A stretch of 64,000 nt of DNA, taken from Isoperla grammatica (taxonomy: Eukaryota; Arthropoda; Insecta; Plecoptera; Perlodidae). The translations under genes were made by a program, and so were the position numbers. Numbering within the stretch: the stretch's first letter is position 1; each line of letters begins with the position of its first letter. Below, one piece after another: positions 55,558 through 64,000 of this stretch. The notes beneath the pieces were generated by a model. It did no database searches and had not been told where the DNA came from. It worked only from the letters and a program-made list of their open reading frames with translations. The DNA lies in contig OX246740.1 of NCBI GenBank assembly GCA_945910005.1, positions 57,591,221 through 57,655,220 on the forward strand, in the 5' to 3' direction.

Positions 55558-57870
55558 AAGATTATTAAACTAAGAAAAGTCGTTGCTTACAAAGATGATA
55601 TAACCAATCAAACGTATTGGTCGTCATTCACTTCCAATTCACTATAAATTTTCACAATTTAACCATGCTGATGTAGATCAAAATTTTGCTTTCACTTTAC
55701 GAATGGGAAAAGGTCAATCGTGTTGTCGCCGAAACGGGAAGAATTGTGGAGTATCATTGTTGCATGATGTCTCTATGTTATGCCCATGCAGCTCATGTAT
55801 TGTCAATACTACAATGTGCCAAATTCATCAAGTTCACAGGAACCTCCACTAGAATTGCCCTCACTAAGTTCCTGACAGTTTCACTGTGAGCCAAGCAACG
55901 GATAGGCCTACGTCTGCTGAAACTTGACGAACGTGCAAGATACTGCACACATGACACATGACGTGAACACGACACGAAGGAAACACATTACCATAATTAC
56001 GGAACCATTAAACCAAGTATCTCGTGTACTTGAGTACAATAACGATGAGAATGACGTAGCCAAGACTAATCAGTCCCTTCCCTTGATACCTTCAAGATAG
56101 GCAGACGTAAAGTGTGGGAGCAAGGACGAGCATTAGATTGACCAGAAAGTCAAAATTGAGTAGACAATAGAAACATGTCAAAACATCGAAAGGTTGGACG
56201 TACCACTTTATGCTTTTGGTTGGGGTTGGGGTTTTTGTCACTATAATTATGCCAGCGATCATGTGAACACGCCTTACAGCATCTACTCTTATAGTTGGCG
56301 GTGTGAACAGCTCTCACCGCAACCATAGTTCTATCAGTGTTCCGATATAATGTACCGTCATGCCCGGGACAAGGCTTCATTATGGTTACTCTTGTGACTG
56401 TGAGAGACCGGATTGGACTCCATCCAAACAACAACTCTTTGTCAGACTCGTGTTCAACAAGATATTGTGTAGGCGGGAGCATTCGTAACTATAGTCTCGA
56501 GCCTCTGGTGAAACTGCGTTATCTGTGTCGAGTACGGCATGTCATGACGTCAAACAGAGAAGAGCATTGTGAAGAATCAATTCCAATGATCAAATAACTT
56601 ATGTATTTTATGCTATTGAGATTTTCCGGGTATAATCGTGTGAAAAGGTGGAGAAAACCCAACTGTTGGTCCGTATTGCAATGCGCTTCTTCATGGACCT
56701 ATGAAGAGAGTTGACAGTGAATGACAACATGTGTTTGCGATAGTGCGTTAGTGACAACAACACTATACAAAGGTTTTAACACGGAAAACCTCAATAGTAT
56801 AGTTGACTCCCGTGAATGCATTCGAATTAACTTACATTTGTTGTTTATTTTTTTGTATGTAAGTTACTAAATAGTCCGTAATCTCTGTTTTCATAAAGTT
56901 ATTCCAATGATTCACTAAATTAAATGCGTTTACGTGGTCTTATGGGAGGTCTTATGTCAAAGATTGAAGGCATTGCATTGCCCTGGCTTGGAAGGTTTGA
57001 CTTTGGGATTAAACACCATTGTTGGGTGGAGTGAATTGCTGTGGACTGGTCTTTGATACGTGAGAGTAATTGGCTATAGATGTTTGGACGTCGATATCGG
57101 GGTCTCGAGTGGCGAGGGAGGTATTTGGAGGGGGTGGGGGCGCTATCGAGTTTCACACGAGGGTGAGGGCGGTGAGGACAGAGTCGAAGAATTCCGAGGG
57201 CGGTGGAACACGGGGGGGGGGGGGGTACACTACACGTGGCTTCAATGGATTGACAGAGTAGAAAGCGGGATGTACTGTGAGGGGTTTAACACAATGGAAG
57301 GAACGGGCGGTTGAAAGTTGAAAGCTAAGAAGTACAGTTTGGACTGAGTAGATTGGAATGATATGTAAATCAGAGCATGTACGAGGGATGAGTTGACAGC
57401 GAGGAATTTGTTTGAGGATATGAAGTATGTAAGCATTCACTCTGCAGGCTCAAACAATACACTTGGAAAATAAACAGCTAACCTTCATAATGTTTGCCAT
57501 TATGACAGGTTATGAGAGTGTTTCTTCAAATCTTAGCATGCATATGTTTAGAGTTTAACATTCAATGTAAATGTTGTCATTACACAGATTCTTCACACGA
57601 GTTGAAAGAAATAAACAGATCACATCCGCCCGTTCACACCAATGTTAGAAAGGTGTTAAAACAACCCATTCTACTCCTCCCGCTTCCTATAGAGCCATGG
57701 TGTAAAGAGAGAGGATATGACTGTTCATTAGTTCGACAACTGTATAGCAAACACTATAAAAAAAAAACGAAATACATTCCATATGCAGCGTGTGTCTCAT
57801 TGCTAAAATGCTACCACCAACGAAACATACACAGCATTCATTACTTTTTACTAATCCATTAGTTTTCGTG

Positions 57871-60800
57871 CATGTTTTTTACGGGCATTTCTCCCTGTTG
57901 TTTAGGCCACACAAGAGCATCATTTCAGGGCGCATCAGGAAACCGTCCAGCCTCACATACAGTTCGCATAGACGCCCTTCCTGCAATGACACAAAGCCGT
58001 CACCCCATACTCTTGACGGTGACTGTACCCCGGTGCCGGCAACCTGTTTATTAGCGGGCGCACTAAACTTTGTCTCACTGCAGGATGAGACCGCGAGAAG
58101 TGGCAAATGCCACTGCAAGAGTAGGGTTTTACCGACCCCTGAGATTCCTTTATTGTGAACACCCGCGCGCTTCGTCCACTCGACATAATTGACAAGCAAT
58201 TATCGGCTTATCGTGCATAACCGAAAATCCTAATACAGTATGATGATAGAACATTTTCTTAGAATTAACACCTGTTCCAATGGCCGTAATATTTAAAACA
58301 ATACTAAAAACTCAACAACTTGCCCAGTTTTCGATGTAGAGCTTCCATTCAAAATTTCATATTCATGAAATACCGAAAATAAAAACCTTGTAGTAGTGCT
58401 AATTCAGTTGCCGATAATATTGCACTGGTAGTTATTTCTGGTATTTGACCGCGATCATGTGAATCAACTAGGGAAGCTGTCATTCCATTCATCTGATGTG
58501 CTGTGAGCGCCGAGCTACAATTAGGGTTGCACAAAATCTGGAGAGAGGAAAAACCGGTTTGACTAGTCTCATCCTACGATGAGACAAAGTTTACTCAGCA
58601 TCCGCCGGCGCTTGGGTCCAGGGGGGGGGGGGGGGTCAGGGGTCAGTGGGCGCTGCCCCGGGCGCCAGGTCGCGCGGAACACAGCTGATTGGGTCGGTGT
58701 CAAGTGACAAGCGGTCGAGCGGTCGAGCTAATAATGAGGGACTTTTGGAACGAAACCGTTCAATTTTAAAACATAACAAGCTTGAAACAAATAAATCAAA
58801 ACGTGCTTGTCACAGAAGTTTGGGAATCGTGTTTCAAAAACGTGCCTTAGCCGCAAGTGAATAATATTTGGACATTAATACGATTATGGATGTCTGGATG
58901 GAGATGTTAAAATACACCATGCGTGGCCTATCCAGGATTCGAACTGGGAACCACTTAGTGCCCGACTGAGGTTATTAGATCATAAAGCAGGGCCGACTAA
59001 AAGAGTGACAGACTTAAGAAAGCGGTGGGAAATGGGAATAACCAGACACCGCCAACGCCAACTCCACGGGAAAGAGCGACTCATCCGTCACTCAATCACG
59101 CCAGCTTATCAGCGCTATCTCTCGACAGTGTTATTGACGTATCGAGACGATGATGGGTGGACACTGCACTAAGCGCATCGTACTACGTCACACATGCACG
59201 CCAGCCAACGACCACACAGCCTCGTGTTACGTAAGGTAGGTAATTGTCTCCTTGCCCCGACCCAGCACGGATTAGTCTAGACAAAGGAGCCGACATCCTA
59301 GACGAAACTGTCTCACGTCACGTGATCAACTTCTCCAGCATCAGGCTGTCATGTTTAGGACGGATACGTCAATGGTCAAAGAGGTTATAACTAAAAAAAA
59401 AAACAAGTAGCTCGTCTGAGATATGTAAATACATAGGATTAAAGTTGTGTGTTCGCTACAGATAGCGAGGTTTGGTTTCATACAGCCAAAGTTATGCGGT
59501 TTAAAGTCGAACATTTTTAACTGGAAATTAACCTCCAGCCTAGTCACAGGCAGTTCTTTTATCGTCTCAACTCTCGAACAGTATTATTAGGTATAGTTAG
59601 ACTGTTAGTACTGCAATACTATAATGAATCTATAAATAATGAGTAAAACAACAAACAAGCCACGTCAAACATCTTCGCCAACGTTTATAGTTCCATTTGT
59701 AGTTAACTGTGCTTGTGTATATAATTAATCTCCATTACAATGCACAAGAGGCTGCTACTTATTGCTGTGACTGTGAGAGAAATCTTCGCTATTCAGACCC
59801 CACAGGGCAACAATAACATTATTCTCGATGTGAAAGCAACGAAGACTTAAAAGTTTATAACTCTATTCCTAATAAGGTGTTTTTCATATATACAATCGTA
59901 GTTTTTATCTTCGTAAATAGCCTACTCAAAAAGTGTAGGCCTGCAAATGCACCTGCACATCCTTTCACCCATGGCCTACATCCGTCTATATTACGCCCTT
60001 CAGAACAGTTTCTGACTCCAAAGTAGTTAAAAATGATTGATCGACAATTTGAACAAACTCTCTGCTCAGGGCTCACGTTTCTGATCTCTTTGACCACCAC
60101 GTCTTTAGCAAAGAAGTTAGAAAGTCCTAATCGAACTTTTCATCTCACTCATCTCAGAGCTGCCATAACTTGCTTTCGTTTCGACCAATTAAAATGAAGA
60201 ACTCGGGAGCTGTTTGTTTTTCGTTCGTTATAAGTTATAAGCTATAACCCACCGCCGACTGAAATGGGCAATCAAATGTGTACACGAAGGCGGTGTGTTT
60301 CATGGACACGGTTGGTCATGGGAAGCAGAGAATGCGACATACCTGATATCTTGCACATAACTGACAATGAAGCATGAAAAACGTTCTAAATTATACCCTT
60401 GTTTTTCTTTATTTTGTTTTTAAAAGTAGTGAAAACTGAGTGTTTTTAGCTTTTCAATCGTACATAGTAAAAAATGATATTTTTCCAAATTATCTGTAGC
60501 CATTTAAAAAAATTGTTCAAGTATCAATATCGAAAAAGTGAACCATAACCAACAATGTGGTTTCATAAGAACTAAACAAAGAATTCAAAATGTGTCAAAT
60601 AGTTTAATCATCTCCTTGACCACGTCTTTATATCAAAGAAGTTAGAAAGTCAGTGTCCTACTCAAACATCTCATAAACATCGACAGTTTAATTTTGGAAA
60701 CCAATTAATTGGTTGTAAACTAAATGTATGGCTATTAATTATTACCCACTTGTTCGATATTGTGTAGCATTTCTCGAGATATTACTGAACAGTAAATAAT

Positions 60801-63800
60801 GATGATGTTGGCTGAAATTGTCGGATGTGCCTACTACGTTACGTGGACGGTAATTGCGCCTATAGGGCCGTGCATGATATCTTTATGGATGGCAATTGTA
60901 TTGTTAAAACGCTAATGACGTAATGTCATACCCACCGTGGAACAAAACAACACAAAGTGCACATTTGAAATAGCTGAACCAGGATCTTCTCTCTGGCCTC
61001 GGGCCTTGGGGTTTCACAGTTCCCAGAAGCAACTCCACTGGAAGATAATGTGATACACCTACTTGACTATTCACGTTCTCAAGTAAATATAGACTAGGTA
61101 AACGAGCATCTAAATAATCATCGTGTACAAATCATCTATCTTGCCTAATAGAACACCGACCAACTTGTATCTGAACTGTTCTATTTCTCTCAATAACTAT
61201 CTTCTCACCTCGTGCCCAACCCGTGCTCATGCCTACATTTCACTGTGGCGGTTGCTTTCAGACATTAATGGTAATTGGTAATAATACATGATCGACGGTA
61301 GGTAAGGTTCGATTATCTAATGATAATCTCACCTTTCATTATAACCTACATGCCCCTTGAAAATGAGCCCAACTTCACGAAAAAATATTCACTTGTGTTA
61401 TCTGCATTCAGATACGAATACAGACAATTTATATTCGACTAGAATCAAATTAACAACCTCGGTTTAAAAACTTAATATGATAGATATTAAATAAATAAAT
61501 AAATAAATAAATAAAGAAGATATTCATTACTTCTTGGCGCAAAATTTCAATTGTATTGATTAAAGTCCACACATTATGTATAATGTTTTTTTGAAAACTT
61601 CAGTAAGAAAGTTAATTCGTGCCTGTAACTGCTCTGTCCCCCTCGTTCTATCAGCGAACGATGTCCCGTGGGTGAAGCGCCCTCATATACCCGGACCATA
61701 TACCCGGACCCATATACAGTGAGGATTTCAGGCATATCCCGGGGGGGGGGGGGGGGGGCGGAGCCCCCCCCCGGGATACTTACTTTACACTTTGCAAAAA
61801 AAAATGCAAAATACAAGAAAATGAGGTTTATTTTGCCATAGGACTAGGAAATAAATCGATTTCCACGAAAAACTCATCTACATAAATGTTGCAACATTTT
61901 ATTTTCTATTTAAACGATGTAAGGTAAAGGTAAGAATGGCAAATAGGAATTACCTCATATTCGAAAACTGAAAGGATGGCATCAACAGAGACCGTAACCC
62001 CCTCCACCCCTGCCTTTTGTCACGGCGTAAAAAAAAAAGCCATAAAATGAGTTACTAATTTAGCAACACCCCAGATTTTTATCAGCCCCCCCTAGGAAAA
62101 ATGTCTGAAATCTTCACTGCCCATATAACCGGGCAAGCAACATCACCCGCAGTAAACTGCATCAACAGAGTAGATGCGACGCTTCGTATGTAAATGCATC
62201 ACATTGTGTCTCACATAGACAAGGTCGCCGCCCTCCCACGCTCACAGTCTACCCACGCACAGCCACCTAAACAACGCTTTGTTTTTAACTTTCACTCTCG
62301 TTTCCATCCTTGCATGCTAAACATTGTCTGTTTTGTTGAAATAATGGCGATCCCAGGGCTCGGCCGATAACCGTTCTCTTACACACCTTTCTCCTTCGTT
62401 TTGTACAACAATCTTACCACGTTATCTGTGATCTTACGGTACTTATAATGTTCGGAAGTCGATCGTTAAGTATTTACCTTAATTTATTTATTTATTATAA
62501 TTATACGAATACTTACAAACCGTTATCTATATTAACATATTCCCTAATAGCAAATTGTTGTAGAAATGGTATCCTCCAATAAATGCCGGTAGCTATCGTA
62601 ACAGATGACGATGGAAAATAATGAATACATAGCCATAGTCAGCACATACGAAAATGCTTACACACTCGAATACTACTTCTTAGTACTACAGCTCAACCCC
62701 CCTTCACTAATGGTTCTTATATGAGTTATTCAAGCAATGCGTATAAATATTACCACTTTCTGCTCGCCCAATCAGATTGTCCTCATTGTAAATAACAAAA
62801 TTAATGAAAGAATTTTAAATCAGTAGAGAGTAAATAAGCCCAATGGGCAATGTTGCTCTATAGGGAGTATGGGTTCTAGAATATGAAAACGTTGTAAATA
62901 TTAAACCACTGCAGCTGTCTGACCCTCAACTCGAGATAATCTGGTCCGCGTTCCCCATGGGAAATAATTTATGTCCTGGAAGAAAAGGTCACTAAAACTG
63001 AAACCCAAAGGAAGTTAATTATTAAGTTGTAATGTCCCACGATATGTGTTGTGTGTGAGTGGTCGGCTAGCAGTGGCGGCTCGACTGATGTGAGGGGGGG
63101 GGGGGGGTAGATACACGAGAGCAGCTTGCGACGAGGTGAAGGAAGTAGTTTTGATACCGATAGTTGGTCACAAATTGTTGGAGCAGATTATCTCATGAGA
63201 GTCGGTGAGAAATGTCAAAGATTTGTCGTTGTCGGTGATTGAATTTGCTACATCTTCTACCGAGACACGTGAAAATATTTGAGCAGCAGTTGGCTACAAA
63301 TTGAATTGGCGACTGCTGATCCGGATATATACGAAGGAATTAGTTTAGCTTCCTTGAGATGGGTGGGGGGGGGGGGGGGTGGGGGGGACTCGGTAGTAAC
63401 CCTAATCGCGATGTAACATAGAACGAGACTTCAAATCCACGATCCCTAAATTGCAAAATGTCGCCGAGATCATCTGTCAAGAGGCGGAAGGATTACATTC
63501 GAAGGAAATTTGTAACGCGGAATAGTGAGGTTTTGAAATAAAATCATGAACAGTGGGTCTGCTTGTTCTTGATAAAAACTTCATGTTAAAGCATCTTTAT
63601 CAGCGCTAAAAGGTGTTAGATGAACTATCGCGAAGTACGCATCCTTGTATCCCTACACCTCACACGTCTAGACATCCTTGTATCCCTACAACTCACACGT
63701 CTAGACATCCGTGTATCCCTACTATGAGGTCTGGACTTTGTCAGAGTGGTGACCCAGGGCTGGAGTCTGGATAACTAGGAGAAAAAAACACGGGTTCAGG

Positions 63801-64000
63801 GTTGAAGGGTGCATGGGATATATCCACGACCCTCGAACTGGTATCTGACAGGTCTCCCTCTCCCTCCCCCCCCCCCACTCAAAGAATGTGGTGTGTGTGT
63901 GTTTATGAAAATTGTGTTTTTTATAAAAATATAAAAGCTTATAATAATTATGGTTCTACTGTCTGATATTTGGAGGTAGCAACCGGCAACGACATCAGTG
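57871..64000 (-). other. Region upstream of exon A, second part; TE remnants, no gene seen
   Basis: Contains a minus-strand B-box fragment (58934-58944) and poly-G tracts near 58621, 61740, 63096 and 63363. Two copies of GAAGTTAGAAAGTC with shared flanks lie near 60108 and 60641. There is an (AAAT)n at about 61489, a two-and-a-half-copy 33-bp repeat (CATCCTTGTATCCCTACA..) at about 63640-63722, and a single hAT-like CAGTGGCGGCTCGACTG end at 63072. An exon-like minus frame at 57879-58199 has no recognised motif. Confidence 0.55.

Larger units (their letters stand above)
55135..57870 (-). other. Intron or 5' region upstream of exon A, first part
   Basis: Since exon A starts at an acceptor, at least one upstream exon must exist, here or beyond the window. 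I find none with a start codon and phase-0 donor. It holds the hairpins at 55277-55321 and 55478-55531, and a G tract near 57209. Confidence 0.6.

Noticed and set aside
63072..63110. Complete hAT element starting CAGTGGCGGCTCG
   Set aside because: Only one terminus is visible; no partner end or target duplication within the window.

Overview
This window is animal (metazoan) nuclear DNA. It has spliced exons with GT-AG boundaries, large introns, satellite arrays, hAT-type non-autonomous transposons and tRNA-derived SINE fragments. It holds the middle and N-terminal part of one gene on the minus strand, the cell-polarity scaffold PALS1/MPP5 (Stardust in flies). The exon peptides align almost residue for residue with PALS1/Stardust proteins, so a protostome invertebrate is likely (mollusc- or annelid-like). 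The sequence does not fix the species.

Gene layout, in transcript order (right to left): exon A 55134-54566 (disordered Ser/Thr-rich N-terminus), exon B 27967-27742 (Par6-binding ECR1 region), exon C 19385-19206, exon D 3161-2975 (basic/acidic helix), exon E 2469-2258 (L27N), exon F 2065-1815 (L27C), exon G 1440-1186 (PDZ, then polyglutamine) and exon H 707-508 (SH3). The Hook and guanylate-kinase-like exons lie beyond the left edge. Splice phases agree at every junction except E-F, which is one base short. A candidate alternative first exon at about 42.1-41.96 kb ends in phase 2, which fits exon B.

The protein would assemble the Crumbs complex at apical junctions: ECR1 for Par6, L27N for PATJ, L27C for LIN7, and PDZ-SH3(-GUK) for the Crumbs tail.

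Architecture is very asymmetric. The last four introns are 192-505 bp. The three before them are about 16.0, 8.4 and 26.6 kb and hold all the large tandem arrays: 22-bp units (4.4-5.6 kb, each with an E-box CACGTG), 51-bp (16.0-16.7 kb), a fivefold partial copy of exon C with its splice acceptor (19.3-20.1 kb), a ~190-bp satellite with higher-order structure (20.9-25.7 kb), 92-bp (28.7-32.1 kb), 44-bp (44.0-44.4 kb), 69-bp (47.0-48.1 kb, again with CACGTG) and 82-bp (51.9-52.5 kb). The longest open frames (up to 432 codons) are by-products of these arrays, not genes.

The introns also hold two complete hAT-type MITEs with 8-bp target duplications (17.7-18.4 and 37.5-38.2 kb), several foldback elements, a 570-bp GACA/GATA microsatellite, many poly-G/poly-C tracts, and a TATA-containing promoter-like segment on the plus strand (43.5-44.0 kb). 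No other protein-coding gene, rRNA, intact tRNA or CRISPR array could be supported.
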